NCBI GenBank assembly: GCA_013824215.1
Contig: PNNM01000001.1
Span: forward strand, 1 to 53,750
Source of the DNA: Coriobacteriaceae bacterium
Lineage (GTDB): Bacteria; Actinomycetota; Coriobacteriia; Anaerosomatales; D1FN1-002
Direction of reading: 5' to 3'
Length of the DNA stretch: 53,750 bases
In this document: positions 48,001 through 53,750 of the stretch, piece by piece
Position numbering within the stretch: position 1 is the stretch's first letter
Layout: the number at the start of each line of letters is the position of its first letter
Notes under the pieces: generated by a model
Databases searched by the model: none
The model's input: only the letters and a program-made list of their open reading frames with translations
What the model was told of the DNA's origin: nothing
Translations under genes and position numbers: made by a program

Positions 48001-50885
48001 GCGACCGCCGCCGCCGGCCACATCCGCGCCATGAACCCGCCGAGGTCCGAGCCGAGCCTGTGCTCCGCGTCGGCGGCGGTCTCCCATTCCAGCAGGCCCC
48101 GGCGGGTGACGGTCATGCGCCACAGCGCCCTGATGATCGCGTCGAGCATGAGGTGCGCCTGGTGCGGCAGCATCGTCAGCGAGAGGAACGCGCGGGCCGA
48201 GTCGCGGCCGAAGTCCTTCCAGGCGGTGTGGAACGACGAGCTGAAGCTCACCGTCTGGGGGCGGAACAGCATCGAGTCGGCGAGCGAGAAGTAGGCCGGG
48301 AACAGCAGCACGGTGAGCAGCATGATGTCCCACTGCCATGCGCTCCCGGGCAGGAGGTACCAGCCGGCGAACGCGAGCAGGAGCGTGGCGGGTGCGAACA
48401 GCGAGCGCCTCAGGTTGTCGAGGATCTTCCACCGGTGCAGCAGCGACAGTGGGTTCGGCTCGCTCCCGCCGTTGTCCAGCGGCACCCGGAGCGCCAGCCA
48501 CGGCAGGGTCTGCCAGTCACCGCGGACCCAGCGGTGCACGCGCGCGCATTGCGGGGCGTAGCTGGACGGGTGCTCGTCGAAGACCTCCACGTCCGAGACC
48601 AGGGCCGTGCGCAGGTAGCAGCCCTCGAGAAGGTCGTGAGAGAGCAGGGAGTCGTGCGGGACGCGTCCCTCGAGCGCGGCGATGAACACGTCCACCTCGA
48701 AGATGCCCTTGCCGGTGAACGAGCCCTCGCCGAAGACGTCCTGGTACGTGTCGGAGACGGCACCCGCGTACGGGTCGATGCCGGTGACGCCGGAGTAGAG
48801 CCAGGCGAAGAAGGAGCGGCCGGCAGCCGGCAGCGACATGCCGACGCGCGGCTGCACGAGGGCGTAGCCATCCGTGACCCGGCGCAGGTCGGCGTCGTAG
48901 ACCGCGCGGTTCAGCGGGTGGGCGATCGTGGAGACGAGCTTGGCGGCGCCGTCGCGCGGAAGGATGGTGTCGGCGTCGAGCGTGGCGACGAAGGTGACGT
49001 CGGCCAGAGGGCCCCGCTCGCCTGCGACGTGCGCGAACGACGTGTCCGTGGCGCCGCGCAGGTAACGCGCCAGCTCGGTGAGCGCGCCGCGCTTGCGCTC
49101 CCAGCCCATCCAGGTCTGCTCGCTCTCGCAGAACCTGCGCTCGCGGACGAAGGCGAGGAACGGACGCCGCCCGTGCTCCGCCTCGTACCGCGTGTTGAGC
49201 TCGTCGACCCCCTTGAGCGCCGCCTCCACGATCGCCGGGTCGCCGGGCGCGTGCGCGGCGTCCGCGGCTTTGAGGTCGCCGAGCACACCGAATCGCAGGT
49301 TCGGGTCGGGGTTGGCCAGGTACGTGCGTTCGAGGTTCTCGAGCACGGCCGAGGTGGCCTTCACCGACGACAGGAGCGCGGGGACCACGACGAGCGTGGC
49401 GTGCGCGTCGGAGATCGGGCGGCGGTAGTCGAGCTTGGGGAAGACACGCGGCGGCCAGAGCATCGCCGCGAAGCGGTTGGCGATGTTGATGCCGAGATCG
49501 CTCATCGGGACGACGCCCAGGAGCAGGAGCAGCGCGACCGCCCATGCCGGCAGCCCCATCGCGATCGCGTACCACCCGAGCGAGAGGACGAGCGCGACGG
49601 TCACCGTTCCGAGCCCGCCCCAGTAGATGAGGCCCCGGTGCGAGAGCGGGCCTCGGTAGAGGCGCTCACGCAGCCGCGGCCGGTACCCGATGCTCTCTTC
49701 GAACACGTAGCGCCCGCGGCTGATCAGGTAGTGTCCGACGTGTCCGCGCACGAGGTCCGAGGGATCGCGCGAGATCGCTTCCAGCGACCAGCTCACCGCC
49801 GCCTCGGCCACCTCCACCTCCGAGAACTCGCACCGCTTCGCCAGCTCCTCGAGGCCATGGCGGAGACGGTCCCGGCTGCGGAAGTCCATCCGGTGGTAGA
49901 CGTCCGCCGGGTCCTGTCTCAAGACGTGCTCCACGATGCAGGTGCGCTCGAAGAACGAACGCCAGTCGAGCGCTTCGAGCAGCCGGATGCTCGTGATCGA
50001 GTTGGCCACGGACACCTGGTTCGCCGCCTGCTCCTGCTGTTCGGCGTGGACGGCCAGTTCGAAGGAGGTCCCCGCGGAGGTGACGCGTCCCTCGAGCCAC
50101 TCATTGATGTCGGCGGTGACGGCCTCCTTGCCCTGGAGCCGCTGGGCGAGACGGCGGAAGAACGCGGCCTCGGCGCCCGGGTGCTCGGTGTCCAGACGCG
50201 ACAGCAGTCCGGCGACCTGGTCCGGGGCCTCCTGCGCGGAGGTGAGCAGGCGGTCGGCCCAGTCGTCGGCGGCGTACTCGTCGAGCTGGGCCCGGACGAC
50301 ACGGTCGGCGATGCGCCGCACGTTCTCGATCAGCGCGACGCGCAGCATGATCGGCACGGCCCAGACCTCGCCGATGGACAGCGGCGAGGAGTCCTGGAAA
50401 CCCATCACGAATCGGAGCAGGAACTCCTCGTCGAGGCGCGCGTCCGTGTGCGACACGAGCGCCACCGCGGCCCCGTACACCCGGGGGTTGCCGGCCAGCT
50501 CACCCGAGGTCAGCCGCGGCAGCTCGAGGCCGTAGTCGGCAGGAAGGTCCTCGCGCACCGTGCGGACCTGGCCCTCGAGCAGATAGTAGTTGTCGAGCAG
50601 CCATTCGCTGGCCGGCGAGACGGCGCGCTGGGCTTGGGCGGAGACTGCGAGGATCGAGTTGCACCACGCCAGATGAGTCGCCGCGCTCTGCACCATGTCG
50701 AGCAGAGGCGTGGTCCGCGCGTGTCCGCCGGTCGTCCAGACCTGCGCGGCCGCGAGCTCTGCCGCGCGCTCCGCCGCGCGCTCCGCGGTCAGCAGTTCTC
50801 CGCGGAACGGCGGGTCGGCCTGCGCGGGCCGAGGTGTGCGAGTCTCGTCCGAGGTCCCCATACGCTTCGTGAGACGTCCCCCCAT
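42057..50885 (-). CDS. Cyclic beta-1,2-glucan synthase homologue (NdvB/ChvB/Cgs type)
   Basis: A giant protein of about 2,942 residues, close to the roughly 2,830-2,870 of Brucella Cgs and Agrobacterium ChvB. The N-terminal domain has SEWLLDNYYLLEGQV (near 100). TM helices lie near 412-465, 828-868 and 958-993 and surround the GT84 glycosyltransferase, with TLDADTI (near 635) and HRWVRGDWQ (near 783). A glycoamylase-like domain follows (about 1055-1430, SGNLAGHL, YDMLASE), then two sugar-phosphorylase-like beta regions and a GH94 catalytic domain with WWQPESGRGVRTR and the catalytic Asp in GGGDWNDGM (near 2613). I start at ATG 50885 (AGGG upstream); ATG 50861 is possible. It would polymerise and size beta-1,2-glucan. 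Confidence 0.92.
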   Translation of the reverse strand: MGGRLTKRMGTSDETRTPRPAQADPPFRGELLTAERAAERAAELAAAQVWTTGGHARTTPLLDMVQSAATHLAWCNSILAVSAQAQRAVSPASEWLLDNYYLLEGQVRTVREDLPADYGLELPRLTSGELAGNPRVYGAAVALVSHTDARLDEEFLLRFVMGFQDSSPLSIGEVWAVPIMLRVALIENVRRIADRVVRAQLDEYAADDWADRLLTSAQEAPDQVAGLLSRLDTEHPGAEAAFFRRLAQRLQGKEAVTADINEWLEGRVTSAGTSFELAVHAEQQEQAANQVSVANSITSIRLLEALDWRSFFERTCIVEHVLRQDPADVYHRMDFRSRDRLRHGLEELAKRCEFSEVEVAEAAVSWSLEAISRDPSDLVRGHVGHYLISRGRYVFEESIGYRPRLRERLYRGPLSHRGLIYWGGLGTVTVALVLSLGWYAIAMGLPAWAVALLLLLGVVPMSDLGINIANRFAAMLWPPRVFPKLDYRRPISDAHATLVVVPALLSSVKATSAVLENLERTYLANPDPNLRFGVLGDLKAADAAHAPGDPAIVEAALKGVDELNTRYEAEHGRRPFLAFVRERRFCESEQTWMGWERKRGALTELARYLRGATDTSFAHVAGERGPLADVTFVATLDADTILPRDGAAKLVSTIAHPLNRAVYDADLRRVTDGYALVQPRVGMSLPAAGRSFFAWLYSGVTGIDPYAGAVSDTYQDVFGEGSFTGKGIFEVDVFIAALEGRVPHDSLLSHDLLEGCYLRTALVSDVEVFDEHPSSYAPQCARVHRWVRGDWQTLPWLALRVPLDNGGSEPNPLSLLHRWKILDNLRRSLFAPATLLLAFAGWYLLPGSAWQWDIMLLTVLLFPAYFSLADSMLFRPQTVSFSSSFHTAWKDFGRDSARAFLSLTMLPHQAHLMLDAIIRALWRMTVTRRGLLEWETAADAEHRLGSDLGGFMARMWPAAAVAAALTAPALLAGPERLLTVLPFAAVWLVSPYVAWRISRPIDRSVPEPTEAERTFMRRTARRAWRFFDTFPGAEDHWLTPDNYQEEPKGEVAHRTSPTNVGIQLLAYLTAYDLGYTTCVDLLERVSRTVSTLAGMERFRGHFYNWYDTRTLQPLRPGYVSTVDSGNLAGHLLVLRVALLEASESPLLGPQLLDGLADTALLALEDLVAARDASDAKEAIEGLRDEIDGLRRRVSLEVTPANLGEWLALLNSLATLAEEIPLRLAELGDAPETDGPAPATPVERARASCSALLEAVRSPLRDVETLAPWVPLLAGAPPALRACSRYEDLCPLLEHTPSLVGLAEGLDRALDALTAIATDPPGEDPETCGAAAAWAEAVLAGVHNARPACVTTLAQLRLEVDIAREMWEHTDFRMLYDRSRQLFSIGFNTSEGRLDNSYYDMLASECRLASFLAVAKGDVPQDHWFRLGRPITRTDAGNALVSWSASMFEYLMPLLVMRSWRETLLDETYGTVVRRQIQYGRQRGVPWGVSESAFNAKDADLTYQYQAFGVPGLGLKRGLSGDVVVAPYATLLALQVDRAASIANLDALRKRGAEGWFGFYEAVDYTPGRVPAGKERAIVRAYFAHHHGMGMVALGGELTGHRMRMRFHADPMVRSAELLLQERVPRHVQLATPHVEEVRFVRSVRELPAPVARSYPLADTPTPATHFLSNGRYSVMVTNAGGGYSRWEDLAVTRYREDITRDCWGTFFFVRDVDEDRVWSAAHQPSLATADDYHVTFSEARAEWWRTDGEIDTHYEVVVSPEDDVEVRRITFTNHSRVERRLEVTSYLEVAMAPQGADQAHKGFSNLFVETHADEPRRALLFSRRPRSAEEARPWGFHVLACESDGECPSSYETDRARFLGRLRDVHAPAALDAAAELSGISGAVLDPVCAIRHALSVGPGATARIVFSTGVARERDEAARLVEKYGDIRSAQRAADLAWTAGQVELRDLGISAEDAVTFQRLASRLLLTDPHSPLKVKTAVENGLKMDGLWSLGISGDLPILLVRIERVEETPLVRQALLAHQYWRHRGLVADLVVLNTRPTGYADELADRLRLLVRTGHALQLQDRPGGVFLRRADQMHPDVLNLLLSVARATLTGDGGPIVLQLNQRGKRPAPPDPLVPRAEPGGWPAPVPERLALEFDNGFGGFDVARGEYVTRLAEGETTPAPWINVIAGPRFGTLVSEAGIGCTWAENSHENRITTWNNDPVTDGSGETTYIRDEETGEYWSPTPAPARAEGTYVARHGRGYSIFEHTSHGIVQELTWFVPPQDPVRIARLRLTNATAGARSLSVTHMVEWVLGSSRSRANQQVVTCYDPEARILTAHNHFNPDFPGRPAFLACDRETCGFTGSRTEFIGRNGCPAHPAAMGRKGLGGVTGRFHDNCGALMVRVDLAPGESTEISFMLGQTAELAEARELVARYRRAGAVEEALASAKAAWADVLDAVEIATPDAALDRLVNGMLLYQVLSCRLWGRTATYQSSGAFGFRDQLQDSLAALHVRPDLVRAHIVECARRQFPEGDVLHWWQPESGRGVRTRFTDDRNWLPFVVAEYVRATGDLSVLDETTAYLDAQPLAEGVEDLYVQPGYSQLSGTVYEHCCAALDASLGVGPHGLPLIGGGDWNDGMNRVGLGGSGESVWLAWFLDVTMRSFAEVCERRGDAARAAAYRATAARFVQAVEREAWDGAWYRRAFFDDGTPLGTRASDECSIDAIAQAWAVISGSGDRQRAMRSLEAVEQRLVRWDDSLIMLLAPPFDRMSHDPGYIKGYVPGVRENGGQYTHAAVWVALAYLLTGDGDEALALLDLINPINHALTPEAVGVYKVEPYVVAADVYAVGPHVGRGGWTWYTGSASWFYRVVVRWLLGLDIIAEEEHRHLVVDPCIPKSWGGYSMRYRADGTTYEIEVENPRGVNRGVAYVELDGVRLPEPRVPLERDAGTRRVRVVLLGG

Positions 50886-50976
50886 TCCTTGGTTCCCTGT
50901 GCGACGGTCGGCGCGAAGTTCGCTCATGTGCGGGGCAGGGAACATTCTCGCACGTCCGGGTTTGGTGGCGTCGGGA

Positions 50977-50992
50977 TACCCGGCGGGGTATA
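50977..50992. promoter_or_regulatory. CsoR/CstR-like operator palindrome over the selenoprotein promoter
   Basis: ATACCC-GGCG-GGGTAT is a perfect six-base inverted repeat with four-base spacer. It overlaps the -10 box TATACT (50990-50995). Operators of the CsoR family have the same TACCC...GGGTA layout, and CstR members of that family control rhodanese genes in response to persulfides. No such regulator is in the window. Confidence 0.5.
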
Positions 50993-50995
50993 CTT
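50990..50995 (+). promoter_or_regulatory. -10 box of the rhodanese-thioredoxin gene
   Basis: TATACT, five of six bases of the consensus, 31 bases before the ATG. The -35 region is weak (TGGCGT at 17 bases spacing), fitting a promoter that needs control. Confidence 0.5.
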
Positions 50996-51026
50996 GGAGC
51001 GGCACAGTCTCTCGATCGGAGATGGC

Positions 51027-51731
51027 ATGGCGGGCAGGAAGTGGCTGATCTGGGGTGCGGTGGCGGTGGCCGTCGCCGGGCTGGCATACGTGGTCAGCAG
51101 GCCGTCGGCTCCGGCGGCGGGCGACGTCGATGCCTCGGCGTTCGCGGGTCTCGTCGCGGACGGGGTGCGCGTCATCGACGTGCGCACCGCCGGAGAGTAC
51201 GAGGGCGGGCACATCCCCGGTGCGGAGAACGTGCCGGTCGACACGGTCCCGCAGACGTCGCAGTCGTGGGACAAGACGCAGCCGATAGCGGTCTACTGTC
51301 AGACCGGCGCCCGTTCGGCCAACGCGATGTCCTACCTCACCGGGCAGGGTTTCGCCACCGTGTACAACCTGCGCGGCGGCATCGTGGAGTGGAGCGGGGA
51401 ACTCACCCGGGGCTCGGCGGCCGGGACAGCCGCCGGTGCCGTGAAGATCGCGACCAACGGCACCCCGGTCCTGATCGACTTCTCCGGCAGCGCTTGACCC
51501 ACCTGCATCGAGATGAAGCCTGTGGTCGACAGGTTGGAGCAGGAGTTCAAGGGCAAGGTCGAGTTCAGGGTCTACGTGGACGACTCAGGCCCCGACAACC
51601 TAGCCGGCACGCTCGGCGTCCAGTACGTGCCCACCTATGTCTTTGTGAACACGGACGGTTCGATCGCCCAGCAGGTCGTCGGCGGTATGGCCGAGGAGGA
51701 CATGCGCAAGGCGCTCGAGGCCCTGAACTAG
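51027..51731 (+). CDS. Membrane-anchored rhodanese-thioredoxin selenoprotein (TGA at 51495-51497 read as Sec)
   Basis: A 234-residue protein if TGA is read through. Order: N-terminal TM anchor (6-24) with basic residues before it, so the rest is probably outside the membrane; rhodanese domain (about 35-125) with loop CQTGARS and catalytic Cys91; a Gly/Ala linker; and a thioredoxin-like domain (about 140-234). At the active site the frame reads IDFSGSA-TGA-PTCIEMKPVV, where homologues would have CPTC; Sec157 and Cys160 form UPTC. The cis-Pro motif YVPTYVF is present. Both parts are in the same frame, and a SECIS-like hairpin follows. ATG 51027 has CGGAG upstream. Likely role: sulfur transfer and disulfide or persulfide reduction. 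If TGA stops, only a truncated rhodanese is made. Confidence 0.85.
51495..51543 (+). promoter_or_regulatory. Candidate bacterial SECIS element
   Basis: Downstream of the TGA, CCTGT (51519-51523) pairs with ACAGG (51529-51533) around loop GGTCG; an A-U and a G-U pair extend the stem to seven. A lower helix CCTGC (51502-51506) / GCAGG (51539-51543) can form outside it. The loop starts 26 bases after the TGA, and its first base is G, both as in known bacterial SECIS elements. Confidence 0.7.
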
Positions 51732-51744
51732 GAGTCGACGGGGT

Positions 51745-52105
51745 ATGTACTGAAGCGAGGCGCTGCGCAGGTGCGCGGCTCTCGAGCACACAGAGAAGTC
51801 CGACACGGCGACGCAGCGAAGAGGTGGACGCTATAGAAGTGGAGCAGCCGAGTCGAGGAGGTTTTCGGGCCGGGGCGTCAGATAAGGACCCTTCGGGCTG
51901 GCCGCATTCTCTCGGGAGCTGGTCACTAGGTTCGCGAGAAACGTGAGCGTTCTCTAGGCCGCCGAAGGGATTCCGGGCATAAGCCCGACTGACTTCAGAG
52001 GCTGAGGCCGAGAGGCCGACAAAGGTCACTTGGCCGACAGGTCCTCGAGGATGGCCCTTTGGAGGGGCGAGTCGCGCGAAGCGAAGGTCGCCTCGGCCCA
52101 CACTC
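51745..52105 (+). ncRNA. Candidate structured non-coding RNA, family not recognised
   Basis: The stretch from the selenoprotein stop to glnB (about 440 bases) has no convincing ORF. It is dense in short hairpins: CGGGC-ATAA-GCCCG (51974-51987), GGCC-GAGA-GGCC with a GNRA loop, a stem near 51936-51955 (GAGAA/TTCTC), CCTTCGG near 51890, and long-range CGCTGCG/CGCAGCG and GAGGCG/CGCCTC pairings. The GNRA loop favours the plus strand. It does not match RNase P RNA, tmRNA, 6S, SRP or tRNA-Sec by eye. Confidence 0.35.
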
Positions 52106-52110
52106 GAAGC

Positions 52111-52154
52111 ACCACGACGCGCCTCCCGATCACTGACGGGAGGCGCGTCGTGGT
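52111..52154. terminator. Terminator-like perfect inverted repeat between convergent units
   Basis: Two perfect 18-base arms (52111-52128 and 52137-52154) around an eight-base loop lie 17 bases past the glnB stop. Neither side has a good T-run. It probably ends transcription or protects RNA 3' ends. Confidence 0.5.
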
Positions 52155-52171
52155 TCTCGAACCACCAGGAT

Positions 52172-52510
52172 CTAGATGGCCTCGCTGCCGCTCTCACCTG
52201 TGCGGATGCGGATCACCTGCTCCACCGGGGTGACGAAGATCTTGCCGTCGCCTATCCGGTCCGTGCGCGCCGCCGCGACGATGGACTCGACCACGTCGGT
52301 CACGTCCGCGTCGTTGACCACCGCGGTGATCTCGATCTTGGGCAGCAGGTCGATCGTGTACTCCTGCCCGCGCCACTGCTGGGTCACGCCCTTCTGGATG
52401 CCGTGTCCCTTGACCTCGGAGACCGTGAGTCCCGCGTGTCCCATCGAGGTGAGCGCCGCTTTGACGTCGCCGAGCTTCTCGGGACGGATGATGGCCGTCA
52501 CTCGTTTCAT
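52172..52510 (-). CDS. Nitrogen regulatory PII protein (GlnB/GlnK)
   Basis: A 112-residue signal protein sensing 2-oxoglutarate and ATP/ADP. The T-loop has GHGIQKGVTQQWRGQEYTID, including the tyrosine that is uridylylated or adenylylated in many bacteria. The C-terminal GDGKIFVTPVEQVIRIRTGE is typical. It follows amtB by three bases and its AGGAGGT ribosome site lies inside the amtB end, so the two are coupled; it is probably the GlnK-type partner that blocks AmtB. Confidence 0.96.
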   Translation of the reverse strand: MKRVTAIIRPEKLGDVKAALTSMGHAGLTVSEVKGHGIQKGVTQQWRGQEYTIDLLPKIEITAVVNDADVTDVVESIVAAARTDRIGDGKIFVTPVEQVIRIRTGESGSEAI

Positions 52511-52513
52511 CGC

Positions 52514-53750
52514 CTATACCTCCTTCGCGGCCAGCCGGCCCGCGTGCGCGGGGCCGACGGGGAGTTCGTCCAGCGAGCCCTCGCCCAGAGGGCCGGAGCC
52601 CACGAAGTCCGGATAGGCGAGCACGCCAATCTCGGCGGGATCGAGGCCCGCGAGCTCGTCCTCGGCGGACGAGCGTAGCCCCATGAGCGCCTTCTGGACC
52701 GTGAAGAAGACGTAGTGCGTGCCGAACGCCCAGGCGAAGACGACGCCCACCGCGACGAACTGCGCGGCGAGCTGGCTCGCGTTACCGTAGAAGAGGCCGG
52801 TGACCGCGCCCTCCACACCGTTCCAGCCGGCGCCGTACGTCCCGTCGGCGAAGAGGCCGAGGGCGATCATGCCCCACGCGCCGTTGACGCCGTGGACCGA
52901 GACCGCACCCACGGGGTCGTCGACTTTGAGCCTGCGTTCGAGGAAGACGACCGAGCCCACGACGATGACGCCGGCGATGGCGCCGATGACGACCGCGGCC
53001 CACGGGGGGACGAACGCGCACGGCGCGGTGATCGCCACGAGGCCGGCGAGCATGCCGTTGACGGCCATCGACGGGTCGGGCTTGCCCCACAGCCGCCAGA
53101 CGAGCAGCATCGCGGTGACACATCCCGCGGCGCCCGCGAGCATGGTGTTGGCGATGATGATCGCAAAGCGCAGGTCGGTGGCGGCCAGCGTGCTCATGCC
53201 GTTGAAACCGAACCACCCGAACACCAGGATGATCGTGCCGAGGATGGCCATCGGGATGTTGTGGCCGGGCAGGGCCACGGGCGTGCCGTCGGCCTTGAAC
53301 TTGCCGATGCGTGGACCGAGCACGATGGCGCCGGCCAGCGCGGCGAACCCACCGACGGCGTGGACCACCGACGAGCCGGCGAAGTCCACCGCACCGTTGC
53401 CGAGCCCGAAGTTCGCGCCGAGCGTGGCGAGCCAGCCGCCGCCCCAGATCCACATGCCGTAGATCGGGTAGGCGATCGCCCCCATGAACACGCCGAACGG
53501 CACGAACGACGAGAACTTCCAGCGCTCGGCCATGGCGCCGGTCACGATCGTGGCCGCGGTGTCCATGAACACGAGTTGGAACAGGAAGAACGCGAAGACG
53601 CCGGGGTCGTACGTGCCGTCGCCGAGCGACCCGACGAAGAAGCCCTTGGTGCCCGCTATCGCCTGGCCGGCGAGCTGGACGGCCGGGGCGGTGAGGATCC
53701 CCTCGGAGCCGGGAGCCCAGTAGAACGCGCCGAGCGACCCGAACTGCAGG
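52514..53750 (-). CDS. amtB: Ammonium transporter Amt (N-terminus outside window)
   Basis: The C-terminal part of an ammonium channel, at least 411 residues in the window. The frame continues beyond the window edge: upstream of the internal ATG 53572 it reads FAFFLFQLVFMDTAAT, a conserved Amt helix, so 53572 is not the start. The twin pore histidines are in SSVVHAVGG and SVHGVNGAWG. Eight or more TM helices are visible. The C-terminal cytoplasmic tail (DFVGSGPLGEGS...) is longer than the minimal family tail. It precedes glnB/K, the order amtB-glnK usual in actinobacteria. Confidence 0.95.
   Translation of the reverse strand, partial: LQFGSLGAFYWAPGSEGILTAPAVQLAGQAIAGTKGFFVGSLGDGTYDPGVFAFFLFQLVFMDTAATIVTGAMAERWKFSSFVPFGVFMGAIAYPIYGMWIWGGGWLATLGANFGLGNGAVDFAGSSVVHAVGGFAALAGAIVLGPRIGKFKADGTPVALPGHNIPMAILGTIILVFGWFGFNGMSTLAATDLRFAIIIANTMLAGAAGCVTAMLLVWRLWGKPDPSMAVNGMLAGLVAITAPCAFVPPWAAVVIGAIAGVIVVGSVVFLERRLKVDDPVGAVSVHGVNGAWGMIALGLFADGTYGAGWNGVEGAVTGLFYGNASQLAAQFVAVGVVFAWAFGTHYVFFTVQKALMGLRSSAEDELAGLDPAEIGVLAYPDFVGSGPLGEGSLDELPVGPAHAGRLAAKEV

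Noticed and set aside
51027..51497. Rhodanese gene ending at TGA 51497 and a separate 72-residue gene from ATG 51513
   Set aside because: The second segment lacks a ribosome site and would begin in the middle of the thioredoxin active-site helix. Both are in one frame, and the TGA replaces an expected cysteine. A Sec codon explains all of this better. A disrupted gene or sequencing error cannot be fully excluded.
51735..51743. TCGACGGGG, resembling the start of tmRNA
   Set aside because: No tRNA-like 3' half with T-arm and CCA, and no tag reading frame, could be found in the following 400 bases.
51985..52010. GACTTCAGAG resembling the anticodon loop of tRNA-Sec or a group I intron core element
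   Set aside because: No acceptor, D or T arms for a tRNA, and no matching P7 partner for an intron; probably chance.

Overview
The window is a GC-rich bacterial chromosome segment centred on the replication origin. The gene order (rpmH, rnpA, yidD, yidC, jag, rsmG, parA, parB on one side; dnaA, dnaN, recF, dciA, gyrB, gyrA on the other), the GC-rich codon use, GTG/TTG starts, AddAB-type recombination genes, an amtB-glnB gene order and membrane-anchored multihaem cytochrome point to an anaerobic or microaerophilic actinobacterium, plausibly Coriobacteriia-like. That placement is inference, since no rRNA is present. Most genes run away from the origin: minus strand to its left, plus strand to its right.

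Region 1 (1-10761) holds the end of a cation P-type ATPase, a CHASE4-type sensor kinase, D-Ala-D-Ala ligase coupled to an acidic membrane protein, an HtrA protease, a membrane-anchored multihaem cytochrome c, a reverse rubrerythrin, rlmN and a guanine-deaminase-like enzyme. Region 2 (10918-17560) holds an AddA/AddB-type helicase-nuclease pair, both subunits with cysteine clusters, and a small YtxH-like protein. Region 3 (17557-33015) is the origin: parB, parA, rsmG with two perfect parS sites, jag, yidC, yidD, rnpA, rpmH, a DnaA-box-bearing oriC split on both sides of dnaA, then dnaN, recF, dciA, gyrB, a small membrane protein and gyrA.

Region 4 (33005-42049) holds a HAD phosphatase, a MacAB-like export system behind a TetR-type palindrome, a bifunctional-nuclease-domain protein, a YjbQ-family enzyme, tRNA-Ile(GAT) with promoter and terminator, a DEAD-box helicase, and a redox/sensory group (lipoprotein cytochrome, response regulator with a Cys-containing PAS-like domain, a 75-residue protein, a multi-TM membrane protein). 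Region 5 (42057-50885) is one giant gene, a cyclic beta-1,2-glucan synthase homologue of about 2,940 residues. Region 6 (50886-53750) holds the most interesting gene, an ammonium transporter (cut by the window end) and a PII protein.

The main discovery candidate is 51027-51731. A membrane-anchored rhodanese domain is followed in frame by a thioredoxin-like domain, and the only interruption is a TGA exactly where the first cysteine of the CPTC redox motif is expected. A hairpin with a G-starting loop lies at bacterial SECIS distance downstream. I read this as a selenoprotein (UPTC, Sec157). Its promoter region carries a palindrome, ATACCC-N4-GGGTAT, resembling CsoR/CstR operators, which would fit persulfide or copper control. 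Downstream are about 360 bases with no convincing ORF but many short hairpins, a possible structured RNA.
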